A DNA stretch of 64,000 nucleotides from Stakelama flava (GTDB lineage Bacteria > Pseudomonadota > Alphaproteobacteria > Sphingomonadales > Sphingomonadaceae), in NCBI RefSeq assembly GCF_019351405.1, contig NZ_JAHWZX010000014.1:23058-87057 (forward strand), in the 5' to 3' direction. Numbering within the stretch: position 1 is the stretch's first letter; every line of letters starts with the position of its first letter. The notes beneath the pieces were generated by a model, which worked only from the letters and a program-made list of their open reading frames with translations, did not search any database and was not told the origin of the DNA. The position numbers and the translations under genes were made by a program. Of this stretch, positions 52,254 to 60,717 are shown one piece after another.

Positions 52254-53633
52254 ATGCGCAGACATTTTTTCATTATCTCCGGTATCATCCTGCTCGTCCT
52301 GATCGGCGTGGGGGTTTGGCTGTTTCAGCCGGACATCGCCAAACATCCGGTCAACGCGGTTGCGGGCCGGGTGCCGGCGCTTAGCGCTCCGCAAGCGGAG
52401 GTGGTGCCCACCGTCGACATCGCCAAGGCGGTCGGATGGCCCGCCGGAACGAAGCCGACCCCGGCAAAGGGGATGAAGGTTCAGGCGTTTGCCGACAAGC
52501 TGGACCATCCGCGCTGGCTGTATCGTCTGCCGAACGGCGATATTCTGGTTGCCGAAACCAATTCACCGCCGCGCGATGGCGGCGGGATTACCGGTTGGGT
52601 GATGAACAAGCTGATGGCGAAGGCGGGCGCGGATGTCCCTTCCGCCAACCGCATCACCCTGCTGCGCGACAGCAATGGCGATGGCGTGGCGGATCAGCGC
52701 AGCGTGTTCCTTTCCGGCCTCAACTCGCCCTTCGGCATGGAGCTGGTCGGCAACGACCTGTATGTCGCCGACACCGATGCGCTGCTGCGCTTTCCCTATG
52801 CGGAAGGCGAAACGAAGATCACCGCCAAGCCTGAAAAGATCGTCGACCTTCCCGGCGGCGGCGATCACTGGGCGCGCAACGTGCTGTACAATCCCAAGGA
52901 CGACAGCCTGTGGGTGTCGGTCGGGTCGTCCACCAACATCGCCGACAACGGCATGGACGCGGAGAAGAACCGCGCGACCATCCTTGAAGTATTCCCCAAA
53001 AAGAAGACGTTCCGCATCTGGGCGTCGGGCATCCGCAACGCCAATGGCATGGCGATCAATCCCGTAACCAAACGGCTATGGGCGGTGGTGAACGAACGCG
53101 ACATGCTCGGTTCCGACATGCCCCCCGACTATCTGACCCAGGTCGATTTCGCCGCCTTTTTCGGATGGCCCTGGGGCTATTGGGGCGGGTATGAGGATCG
53201 CCGCGTCGAACCGCGCCGGCCCGACCTGATGGAATATGTGATGCGGCCCGATTATGCGCTGGGCGCGCATGTCGCACCGCTGGGGCTGACCTTCGCCGCG
53301 GATGCCAATCTGGGAAGCGCCTTTGCGCGCGGCGCTTTCGTGGGCGAACATGGTTCGTGGAATCGCAAGCCGGTTTCGGGCTACAAGGTCGTGTTCGTCC
53401 CCTTCTCTTCCGAAGGATTTCCGGTCGATGGGGCGAAACCGGTGGACGTGCTCACCGGTTTTCTGGATGCGAAAGGGCATGCGCGCGGCCGGCCGGTCGG
53501 TGTCATCACCGGGCCGCGCGGCGGCCTGTTGGTGGCGGACGATGTCGGCAACATGATCTGGCGGGTGAGCGCTGCCGGGGCCGGCGGAGTCGCGGCGGAT
53601 CAGTCCGCGTCAGTGTCGTCTTCGGGGAAATAG
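52254..53633 (+). CDS. Sorbosone dehydrogenase-like beta-propeller protein
   Basis: A 459-residue protein. One N-terminal hydrophobic segment (FIISGIILLVLIGVGVWLF) makes it an anchored or secreted periplasmic protein. The rest is a six-bladed propeller of the PQQ-dependent glucose/sorbosone dehydrogenase family (DHPRWLYRLPNGDILVAE, GDHWARNVLYNPKDDSLWV, PYSTRS-type DHWARN). It should oxidise a sugar or aldose with PQQ; no PQQ genes lie in the window. It sits inside the corC-lnt interval. Its 3' end overlaps a convergent small gene by 34 nt. Confidence 0.86.
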   Translation: MRRHFFIISGIILLVLIGVGVWLFQPDIAKHPVNAVAGRVPALSAPQAEVVPTVDIAKAVGWPAGTKPTPAKGMKVQAFADKLDHPRWLYRLPNGDILVAETNSPPRDGGGITGWVMNKLMAKAGADVPSANRITLLRDSNGDGVADQRSVFLSGLNSPFGMELVGNDLYVADTDALLRFPYAEGETKITAKPEKIVDLPGGGDHWARNVLYNPKDDSLWVSVGSSTNIADNGMDAEKNRATILEVFPKKKTFRIWASGIRNANGMAINPVTKRLWAVVNERDMLGSDMPPDYLTQVDFAAFFGWPWGYWGGYEDRRVEPRRPDLMEYVMRPDYALGAHVAPLGLTFAADANLGSAFARGAFVGEHGSWNRKPVSGYKVVFVPFSSEGFPVDGAKPVDVLTGFLDAKGHARGRPVGVITGPRGGLLVADDVGNMIWRVSAAGAGGVAADQSASVSSSGK

Positions 53634-53944
53634 ACCGAATCGAAATCGGCGGCTTCATCGCCGTTCACCACGGCATGAAAGGTCGCATCCTGGCCGAAAC
53701 GCTTCGGTCGGGGCGACTGATATTCGGCGGACTGAAACGGCGCCGTCCCGGCATCGGGATCGGGCATGTCATAGCCATAGGCGAAATCGCGCCGCATATG
53801 CGACGTGGTGTAACTGCCCAGCACCATGCCGACCGGCATGGCCAACACCATGCCGGCAGTGGCGGTGATCAGCATCTTTCGCTGAAATGCACTCACGCGT
53901 GCGGTTCTCCGTCTGCTTCGGCGCGATGAACGGCGGCGGGACAT
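53600..53944 (-). CDS. Hypothetical membrane protein with Arg-rich N-terminus
   Basis: A 114-residue protein: a strongly basic start (MSRRRSSRRSRRRTARVS), one membrane segment (MLITATAGMVLAMPVGMVLG) and an acidic C-terminal part (NGDEAADFDSVYFPEDDTDAD). The start has GAGGAAC 8 nt upstream. The basic side should be cytoplasmic. It overlaps the end of the convergent dehydrogenase by 34 nt and follows the PHA-type gene on the same strand by 10 nt. Unknown function. Confidence 0.72.
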   Translation of the reverse strand: MSRRRSSRRSRRRTARVSAFQRKMLITATAGMVLAMPVGMVLGSYTTSHMRRDFAYGYDMPDPDAGTAPFQSAEYQSPRPKRFGQDATFHAVVNGDEAADFDSVYFPEDDTDAD

Positions 53945-53954
53945 TACAGGTTCC

Positions 53955-54257
53955 TCATTTGAGTAATTTGGGGCCTTCACGAGTCAGCTTGTCGCGAATC
54001 TTGTTCGCGAACAGCGCCAGCATCGGTGGCAGGTCGATCACGGCATGGACCTTGTCATCGCCGACATCCATGCGGCTCGCCACGCGCTGCCCCATCCCTT
54101 CCACAGTGAAGAATACCGTGTCGCCTTCCCAGCGGTGATCGGTCACCGCGCCGCCGGGAATCATGTCGGCAACCTTGCCGATGCCACCTTCCAGCCGCGC
54201 CCGCGCGGTTTCGCGGGTCAGCTTGTGCGGAATATCGACAGTGATGGGATCGGGCAT
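53955..54257 (-). CDS. Polyhydroxyalkanoic acid system family protein (PHA_gran_rgn)
   Basis: A 100-residue protein of the small PHA-granule family: TVDIPHKLTRETARARLEGG at the N-terminus and LPPMLALFANKIRDKLTREG at the end. The family is known only from co-occurrence with PHA synthesis genes. No synthase is nearby. It lies between the VOC gene and a small membrane protein gene, all on the minus strand, so a three-gene operon is likely (17 nt and 10 nt gaps). Confidence 0.85.
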   Translation of the reverse strand: MPDPITVDIPHKLTRETARARLEGGIGKVADMIPGGAVTDHRWEGDTVFFTVEGMGQRVASRMDVGDDKVHAVIDLPPMLALFANKIRDKLTREGPKLLK

Positions 54258-54274
54258 TTCGGGTCTGGCTCCTG

Positions 54275-54697
54275 TCAGGTCGCGAACAACATTGCGTCAT
54301 CGCCAAACGCCTTGAACTCAAGCGCGTTTCCACTGAAATCGCGAAAGAACATCGTCGCCTGCTCGCCCGGCTGCCCGACAAAGCGGATATGCGGTTCGAT
54401 GCCGAAGGCGATTCCGGCATCGCGCACCCGTTCGGCAAGCGCATGCCAGTCGGCCATGGTCAGCACCACGCCGAAATGCGGCACCGGCACATTGTTGCCG
54501 TCGACCGGATTGCTGGCGCGCGCAGGCGCGGCGTCTTCATCCAGATGCGCAACGATCTGATGCCCGAACAGGTCGAAATCGATCCAGCGATCGGCGCTGC
54601 GTCCCTCATCGCACCCAAGTACGCCCACGTAAAAGCGGCGTGCAGCCGCCAGGTCATGGACCGGGAAGGCAAGGTGAAAGGGGCGTATATCGGCCAT
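54275..54697 (-). CDS. VOC (glyoxalase/dioxygenase) family protein
   Basis: A 140-residue single-chain VOC protein. The first half begins with [20 protein letters not shown], the second with [14 protein letters not shown], and the metal-ligand Glu is in NALEFKAF. Two beta-alpha-beta-beta-beta units give one metal site. The substrate is unknown. The start ATG 54697 puts the first strand at the N-terminus; ATG 54706 is an alternative. It is divergent from lnt. Confidence 0.87.
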   Translation of the reverse strand: MADIRPFHLAFPVHDLAAARRFYVGVLGCDEGRSADRWIDFDLFGHQIVAHLDEDAAPARASNPVDGNNVPVPHFGVVLTMADWHALAERVRDAGIAFGIEPHIRFVGQPGEQATMFFRDFSGNALEFKAFGDDAMLFAT

Positions 54698-54818
54698 CGC
54701 CGCCATGGTAGCGGAAGCTGATGCCCGATAGGAAGCCCCCACGGTCACGTGATGCGCGCGCACCCCTCGCGCCTCTGCCTTGCCAGCCCGTCCCATCCCG
54801 GCGATACCCACGCGCGAT

Positions 54819-56366
54819 ATGATGCGTTTCCTATTCCGTCATCCCTATTGGACCGCGCTGATCGCGGGGTTCGTCTCCGCGACGGGCTTCGCGCCCTGGT
54901 CCCTGTGGCCGCTGGCGCTTGCCGCGTTCGCATTGTGGCTGGCGCTGGTGCACGAATCGCCGACGCTGGGATCGGCGCTGCGCAAAAGCTGGCTGTTCGG
55001 CGTCGCGCACTTCACGGTTGGCAACAACTGGATTCAGCACGCCTTCGATTTTCAGGACAAGATGCCACCCGCGCTCGGCTATCTCGCGGTCGTGCTGCTG
55101 GCGCTCTATCTTGCCGTCTATCCGATGCTGGCGGGCGGGCTTGCCTGGCGCTGGGGTCGCCGCGCCGGTGCCCCCGGCCCTGCCTTCGTCCTGATTGCGG
55201 CGGCCGCGTGGATCGTTGCCGAATGGCTGCGCGCGGAAATGTTCACCGGCTATTCCTGGAATCCGCTTGGTATGATCTGGCTGCCGGTATGGGGCGTGGC
55301 GCAGGCGGCGGGGCTGATCGGCACCTACGCCTTGTCCGGTGTCGCAATCCTGGCGGCGGGGGCGCTGCTACTGCTCGCGCATCGCCGCTGGCGCATGCCG
55401 CTGGTCACCACGCTCGCGCTGCTGACCATGGGGTTTACCGGCTCGCTCGACCGGATGCCGCCGCCGCCCGCCACCCAGCCGCTGGTCCGCGTCGTACAAC
55501 CCGATATCGGGCAGGAAGCGACGCACGAGCCCGACCACGCCGCCCGCGTTCTGTCGCGGCTGCTGGCGCTGTCGGGCGATCCGGGTGACCGGCCGCGACT
55601 GATCGCCTGGCCCGAGGGCATGGTCGATTATTATATCGAGGACGGCTATCCGCGCGAATGGTACTGGCAGGGCGATCCGAAGGTGGTGCGCGATCGCATC
55701 GCGCGCGTGCTGGGCCCGCGCGATGTCGCGCTGGTCAGCGGCAATGCGCTGTTCTTCGACAGGCAGAGAAAGCTGACGGGTGCGGGCAATTCCGCCTTCG
55801 TCGTGACGCCGGACGCGAAGATCGCGGGGCGGTATGACAAGGCGCATCTCGTCCCCTATGGCGAATATCTGCCGATGCGCTCGCTGCTGTCGCCGCTGGG
55901 CGTTGCGCGGCTGGTGATGGGCGATATCGATTTCATCCCCGGCCCCGGCCCCGCGACGACAAACATTCCCGGATTTGGGAAGATGGGCGTTCAGATTTGC
56001 TACGAAATCATCTTTTCGGGCCAAGTGGTCGATGCCGAAAACCGGCCCGATTTCCTGTTCAATCCGTCGAACGACGCCTGGTTCGGCAATTGGGGCCCGC
56101 CCGAACACCTCGCCCAGGCAAGGATGCGCGCGATCGAGGAAGGTATTCCGATCCTGCGCGCAACGCCGACCGGTATTTCGGCGGTGATCGACGCCGACGG
56201 ACGGCTGGTTTCAATGGTCCCGCGCCATGTCGCCGGCGTTGCCGATGCCGTCCTGCCGCAACCGCGAGCACCCACCATATTCGCTCGCATGGGCAACTGG
56301 ATGGCCTTCCTTACCGCCGGACTGTTTGCGCTGGCGGGCGTTGCCATTCGCCGCCGAAACCACTAG
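54819..56366 (+). CDS. lnt: Apolipoprotein N-acyltransferase
   Basis: A 515-residue inner-membrane enzyme adding the third acyl chain to lipoproteins. Six or so membrane segments fill residues 1-225. The nitrilase-type domain has the catalytic Glu in WPEGMVDYY, Lys in [15 protein letters not shown] and Cys in [12 protein letters not shown] membrane segment closes the protein. The start is ATG 54819 or the next ATG at 54822; 54780 (TTG) adds unconserved residues. It is followed by metK. Confidence 0.95.
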   Translation: MMRFLFRHPYWTALIAGFVSATGFAPWSLWPLALAAFALWLALVHESPTLGSALRKSWLFGVAHFTVGNNWIQHAFDFQDKMPPALGYLAVVLLALYLAVYPMLAGGLAWRWGRRAGAPGPAFVLIAAAAWIVAEWLRAEMFTGYSWNPLGMIWLPVWGVAQAAGLIGTYALSGVAILAAGALLLLAHRRWRMPLVTTLALLTMGFTGSLDRMPPPPATQPLVRVVQPDIGQEATHEPDHAARVLSRLLALSGDPGDRPRLIAWPEGMVDYYIEDGYPREWYWQGDPKVVRDRIARVLGPRDVALVSGNALFFDRQRKLTGAGNSAFVVTPDAKIAGRYDKAHLVPYGEYLPMRSLLSPLGVARLVMGDIDFIPGPGPATTNIPGFGKMGVQICYEIIFSGQVVDAENRPDFLFNPSNDAWFGNWGPPEHLAQARMRAIEEGIPILRATPTGISAVIDADGRLVSMVPRHVAGVADAVLPQPRAPTIFARMGNWMAFLTAGLFALAGVAIRRRNH

Positions 56367-56390
56367 ATCGTCATATAACGAATTCTTTAT

Positions 56391-56410
56391 ATCCGGCCCA
56401 ATGCCCGGAT
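56391..56410 (+). promoter_or_regulatory. Hairpin in the metK leader
   Basis: ATCCGG (56391-56396) and CCGGAT (56405-56410) form a 6-bp stem with an 8-nt loop (CCCAATGC). The CAAT of the loop could pair with ATTG (56430-56433), just before the metK start codon, as an H-type pseudoknot. This is reminiscent of compact SAM-sensing leaders, but no known SAM riboswitch consensus is matched. Confidence 0.3.
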
Positions 56411-56434
56411 TCATGCCAGAGCAGAGGGAATTGC

Positions 56435-57658
56435 ATGCGTTCTAGCTACCTCTTCACGTCCGAATCGGTGTCGGAAGGCCATCCCGACAAGGTTTCCGAC
56501 CAGATTTCCGACGCGATCGTCGATCTGTTCCTGTCGAAAGACCCCGAAGCGCGTATCGCCTGCGAAACGCTGACCACCACGAACCGCGTGGTGCTGGCGG
56601 GTGAGATCCGCTGCAAGGGCGTGTACGAAAACGGCGAATGGGCCGACGGCGCGCTGGACGAGATCGAACAGACCGTCCGCAACGTCGTTAAGGACATCGG
56701 GTACGAACAGGACGGTTTTCACTGGAAGACGTTCGAGTTCGAGAATTTCCTCCACGGCCAGTCCGCACATATCGCGCAAGGCGTCGATGCCAGCGGCAAC
56801 AAGGACGAAGGCGCAGGCGATCAGGGGATCATGTTCGGCTATGCCGTCGCCGACACCCCCGACCTGATGCCGGCCACGCTGGATTACAGCCACAAGATCC
56901 TTCAGCGCATGGCCGCCGACCGCAAATCAGGCAAGGCCCCGTTTCTGGAACCCGATGCCAAAAGCCAGGTAACGCTGCGGTTCGAAAACGACCGCCCGGT
57001 GGCCTGCACCGCAATCGTCGTATCGACCCAGCACGCGCCGGGATATGACAAGGGCGAGAAGGAGGCCGAACTGAAAAACTATGTGAAGGCTGTCATCGCC
57101 GACATCCTTCCCTCCGAACTTTTGTCGGACGAAACGGAATATCACATCAACCCGACGGGCACGTTCGAAATCGGCGGCCCCGACGGCGATGCGGGCCTTA
57201 CCGGGCGCAAGATCATCGTCGATACCTATGGCGGCGCGGCTCCGCACGGCGGCGGTGCGTTCTCGGGCAAGGACCCGACCAAGGTCGATCGCTCGGCGGC
57301 CTATATTACCCGCTATCTTGCCAAGAATATCGTCGCAGCGGGGCTTGCGCGGCGCTGCACGATCCAGCTCGCCTATGCCATCGGCGTTTCCAAGCCGCTG
57401 TCGATCTATGTCGACACGCATGGCACGGGCAAGGTGGACGAGGAACGCATCGAAGACGCGATTCGCGCCAATCCGAAGCTGGGCGGCCTTACCCCGCGCA
57501 GCATCCGAACGCATCTTCAGCTCAACAAACCGATCTATCGCAATTCGGCCGCATACGGCCATTTCGGGCGCAAGGCGGAGGGCGATGCCTTCCCATGGGA
57601 ACGCACCGATCTGGTCGAGGACCTGAAAAACGCGCTGATGGCCGAAACCGCCGGATAA
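56435..57658 (+). CDS. metK: S-adenosylmethionine synthetase
   Basis: A 407-residue enzyme making SAM from methionine and ATP. The motifs [30 protein letters not shown] and [16 protein letters not shown] are complete. The alphaproteobacterial extra residues near 110-180 explain its length. ATG 56435 has AGAGGGAA upstream. It lies between lnt and the accessory genes before trmB, and a strong terminator follows. Confidence 0.98.
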   Translation: MRSSYLFTSESVSEGHPDKVSDQISDAIVDLFLSKDPEARIACETLTTTNRVVLAGEIRCKGVYENGEWADGALDEIEQTVRNVVKDIGYEQDGFHWKTFEFENFLHGQSAHIAQGVDASGNKDEGAGDQGIMFGYAVADTPDLMPATLDYSHKILQRMAADRKSGKAPFLEPDAKSQVTLRFENDRPVACTAIVVSTQHAPGYDKGEKEAELKNYVKAVIADILPSELLSDETEYHINPTGTFEIGGPDGDAGLTGRKIIVDTYGGAAPHGGGAFSGKDPTKVDRSAAYITRYLAKNIVAAGLARRCTIQLAYAIGVSKPLSIYVDTHGTGKVDEERIEDAIRANPKLGGLTPRSIRTHLQLNKPIYRNSAAYGHFGRKAEGDAFPWERTDLVEDLKNALMAETAG

Positions 57659-57686
57659 GCGGCGCGGTCATCCGCTAAACGAGACG

Positions 57687-57719
57687 GGGCGGCGGTCGTT
57701 GGGGACTGTCGCCCTTTTT
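57687..57719 (+). terminator. Rho-independent terminator after metK
   Basis: GGGCGGCGGTC (57687-57697) pairs with GACTGTCGCCC (57704-57714) over 11 positions, two of them G-U. The loop is GTTGGG and TTTTT (57715-57719) follows. It ends the lnt-metK transcript. Confidence 0.85.
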
Positions 57720-57747
57720 CACATATGGCTGAGTCACCTGCCGCGCA

Positions 57748-59805
57748 TCAGGCGACCATCGTCACATCACCGTCGCCGCGCACCACGTTCAGGATCGCGC
57801 GGCGCACCATCTGCGGGTCCGCCAGTGTTCGCATAGGCTTGCCGATAAGATATCCCTGGATCGCCGAACATCCCTGCTGCGCCACGATTCGCAACTGGCC
57901 CGGCCGCTCGATCCCTTCGGCAAGAACGGGCATTTTCAGCGAATTGCCAAGCACCGCCACCGAATTGAGGATCGCCACCGCCTGTTCGCTTCGCTCGATC
58001 TCCGCCACGAATGACGCATCGAGCTTGATCCGGTCGAAGGGAAAAGCGCGCAGCACGTCAAGCGACGAATAGCCGATCCCGAAATCGTCGAGCGCCAGCG
58101 CAATCCCCATGTCGCGCAACGCGCCCAGCGTCTTCAGCGCGAATTCGCGGTCGCGGATGATCGCGCTTTCGGTGAGTTCGAGCACCAGTCGCGCCGGCGG
58201 CAGGCCGCTGTCGTTCAGCGCATCGCGAACGATGTCGACCAGCATCGGATCGGCCAGTTGCAGCGGGGAAAGATTGACAGATATGATATGCCGGTTGGGC
58301 CACAACGCCGCCTCGAAACAGGCCTGACGCAAAATCCAGCTTCCCAGCGGAATGATCTGGCCGCTTTCCTCCGCCAGCGGAATGAAATCGGCGGGCGAGA
58401 CGAATCCGCGTGTCGGATGGTTCCAGCGCACCAGCGCTTCGAAGCCGCTGATCTCTCCTTCCGCGATCCGCGCCTGAACCTGATAGTGCAGGACGAACTG
58501 CGACGTGCCGATCGCAGCGCGAAGATCGCTGGTCAGCGCGCGGCGATCGCGCATCGCTTCGTCCATCGTCTGGTCATAAAAGCATGGAAGCGCCGATCGC
58601 GCCGCCTTGCCGCGGTACATAGCAAGATCGGCATTCGCCATCAGCACATCGGCGTCGGTGCCGTTTTCGGGGGCAAGCGCGACCCCGATATTCGCGCTGA
58701 CCGACACGTTGAATCGTTCAAAGGCGAAGGGTTCATCCAGGCATCCGCGCACCCGTTCCAGAAACGCGTCGACCTCCTCTCGCCGGTCATAGGACAGCAG
58801 CGCCGCAAATTCGTCGCCACCCATTCGCGCGATCCGTTCACCATCGTGCAACGCGCCCGCAAATCGCGCGCCCAGCGCCACGAGCAGCTGATCGCCGCCC
58901 TGATGGCCGTAGATATCGTTGACCGATTTGAACCGCGACAAATCGATCATGACTACGGCAAGATGCGAATCCCGTTCACCATGGCGCAGGCGATCGGTCA
59001 GTTCCTCGTTGAAACGCGCACGATTGGGAAGATCGGTGAGCGGATCGTGAAGCGCCATGCGGCGCAGCCGCCGAAACGTCTCCTCCTGCCCTTGGCGGTC
59101 GATAAGCGCGGCGATGACCGCACAGCCGACGACCAGCAACGCCGCAAGCGACGTCGCGATGGCAAGCGCCTCCATCGCCGTGTCGCCCAGACCGCGCTCG
59201 TGCAGATCGAGCACCGACACATGCATCGCCGTCATGCCGGTGAAGTGCAGCAGGACGAGCGCGAGCCCGAACAGCAACGCCCCGCCCATCAGTGCGGCGT
59301 GCGTGGCGCGGCGAAGCAGATGGAAGGCGAGCGCGGAAAATACCGCTGCAAAAACCAGCGAGACCGCGATGTAGCGCCAATCCCATTCGACCAATCCGTC
59401 GATGCGATAGGCCCGCATCCCCGTATAATGCATCGCGGACATCGCCAGTCCCACGATTCCTCCGCCACACAGGCCCGCCGCGGGCCGGCGCGCACTGGCA
59501 AGCGCGATTCCCGGTACTGCCGCGCACACCGCGATCAACAGCGATACGAGCGTCAGCATTGGATCGAGAAACACCGGTGCTGCCGTGATATAGGCCATCA
59601 TAGCAATGAAATGCGTGCACCATACGGTGGTGCCTGCGCTGACCGAACACAGCATCATCCAGCCATAGCGACGCACGCTATTCATGGCGCGAAACCGCGC
59701 AAACAGATGCGCGGTTGCCGTCGAGCCGACCAGACAGGTCACGACGGCGAGCACAAGCAGCCATGGATCGTGATCCTGCACGATGCACAGCGCCACTTCA
59801 CTCAT
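57748..59805 (-). CDS. MHYT-GGDEF-EAL cyclic-di-GMP protein
   Basis: A 685-residue membrane protein. The N-terminal seven-segment MHYT domain has its three motifs (VWCTHFIAMMAY, SAMHYTGMRAY, LHFTGMTAMH), thought to bind copper or sense a gas. A GGDEF domain follows with intact RMGGDEFAAL but no RxxD inhibition site five residues before it. The EAL domain has EALVRWNHP, LELTESAI, DDFGIGYSSL and AEGIE, so all catalytic residues are present. It can in principle make and break c-di-GMP. It overlaps the GAF gene stop by 4 nt. A NO/oxygen/copper signal is only suggested by the MHYT domain. Confidence 0.94.
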   Translation of the reverse strand: MSEVALCIVQDHDPWLLVLAVVTCLVGSTATAHLFARFRAMNSVRRYGWMMLCSVSAGTTVWCTHFIAMMAYITAAPVFLDPMLTLVSLLIAVCAAVPGIALASARRPAAGLCGGGIVGLAMSAMHYTGMRAYRIDGLVEWDWRYIAVSLVFAAVFSALAFHLLRRATHAALMGGALLFGLALVLLHFTGMTAMHVSVLDLHERGLGDTAMEALAIATSLAALLVVGCAVIAALIDRQGQEETFRRLRRMALHDPLTDLPNRARFNEELTDRLRHGERDSHLAVVMIDLSRFKSVNDIYGHQGGDQLLVALGARFAGALHDGERIARMGGDEFAALLSYDRREEVDAFLERVRGCLDEPFAFERFNVSVSANIGVALAPENGTDADVLMANADLAMYRGKAARSALPCFYDQTMDEAMRDRRALTSDLRAAIGTSQFVLHYQVQARIAEGEISGFEALVRWNHPTRGFVSPADFIPLAEESGQIIPLGSWILRQACFEAALWPNRHIISVNLSPLQLADPMLVDIVRDALNDSGLPPARLVLELTESAIIRDREFALKTLGALRDMGIALALDDFGIGYSSLDVLRAFPFDRIKLDASFVAEIERSEQAVAILNSVAVLGNSLKMPVLAEGIERPGQLRIVAQQGCSAIQGYLIGKPMRTLADPQMVRRAILNVVRGDGDVTMVA

Positions 59806-60359
59806 GCGACCGCGTGCCTGCGCGAATAGGAGAGGATTTCGATTTCGCTGCTCGCCTGCCGAGCAAGCGCGAGAAGATAGGCGCGCTGATCTGCCGATGC
59901 GGGACTATGCGTTTTCGTATCAAGCACGCATAGCGCGCCGACCGTCAATCCATCGCGCAGGCGCAGCGGCGCACCGATATAATAGCGAAGCCCCGATTCC
60001 CTGGTGACCCAGGTTGACGTCGCGAATCGCAAATCGCCAAGCGGGTCGATGACCTCGAACAGGCCGTCGCCTTCGATCGTATGGGTGCAGAAACTCTGAC
60101 TGCGCTCGCTCGGTTCTCCGCCGTCATCGACGCCGTGACTCGCCTTGAACCATTGGTGATTGCCTTCGATGATCGAAACGGCCGCCATTTCCGCGTCGAA
60201 CGCCAGCGCCGCGCGATCAGCCAGCCGTTGCAGCGAGGGCGTGGGCGGCGCGTCCGGGCCGACACCCAACTGACGCGCGGCCGCGCGGCGTCGACGTTCA
60301 CGCAACCACTTGCCCAGCATCAACCGCTCCCGTTCCCTCGCCGATTCAGGAGCTTGCAT
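59802..60359 (-). CDS. GAF domain protein, partner of the MHYT-GGDEF-EAL protein
   Basis: A 185-residue soluble protein that is essentially one GAF domain (residues about 45-175): RAALAFDAEMAAVSIIEGNHQWFKA-type start, then SQSFCTHTI and YYIGAPLRLRDGLTVGALCVLD. An Arg-rich N-terminus (KWLRERRRRAAARQ) precedes it. The pattern with CTHTI is common in GAF domains of diguanylate-cyclase pathways. Its stop overlaps the next ATG (ATGA), so the two proteins are made together and probably act in one pathway. The ligand is unknown. Confidence 0.88.
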   Translation of the reverse strand: MQAPESARERERLMLGKWLRERRRRAAARQLGVGPDAPPTPSLQRLADRAALAFDAEMAAVSIIEGNHQWFKASHGVDDGGEPSERSQSFCTHTIEGDGLFEVIDPLGDLRFATSTWVTRESGLRYYIGAPLRLRDGLTVGALCVLDTKTHSPASADQRAYLLALARQASSEIEILSYSRRHAVA

Positions 60360-60441
60360 CGAGAATGTTAAAAAAGCGGCAATACCGGAAGCGCAGATGG
60401 ACCGCGAGCCATGCGGATTGGAGCAGGCGATATAGCCGCTG

Positions 60442-60717
60442 CTAGTGTCCGCTGCCTCTTCCGCCGGTCATCGGATCGGGCTTTTTCGGCGGCTTCCATC
60501 CCTTCGGCCGCGATCGTCCCGGCGCCTGGCTGCCCAGCCCCATCTTTCCGGGCTGTTGCCGGGTGATCCCGGAATAGTCGCCCTCGCCCGGGTCTCTGCC
60601 CGTCTGGCGAGCGATCATCAGGCGATTGCGCAGGTTGGCCGCCGCAGCGAAATCCTCGCGTGCAGCGGCCTCCTGCATGGCCTTTTCGATATCCGCGAAA
60701 GGCCGGTCCTCGTTCAA
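60442..60717 (-). CDS. Small UVR-motif protein
   Basis: A 91-residue protein. Residues 5-30 form one UvrB/UvrC (UVR) motif ([17 protein letters not shown] then [10 protein letters not shown]), a coiled protein-binding hairpin. The rest is Gly/Pro/Lys-rich and probably disordered ([15 protein letters not shown]). The start is TTG 60717, overlapping the catalase stop as TTGA; an in-frame ATG at 60750 inside katE is an alternative. Such stand-alone UVR proteins are common but uncharacterised, and may dock to UvrABC or to Clp-type partners. It is coupled to catalase. Confidence 0.8.
   Translation of the reverse strand: MNEDRPFADIEKAMQEAAAREDFAAAANLRNRLMIARQTGRDPGEGDYSGITRQQPGKMGLGSQAPGRSRPKGWKPPKKPDPMTGGRGSGH

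Noticed and set aside
56367..56434. Known SAM riboswitch before metK
   Set aside because: The leader is only 68 nt and does not match the SAM-I, SAM-II or SAM/SAH patterns I know; only an unassigned hairpin is reported.
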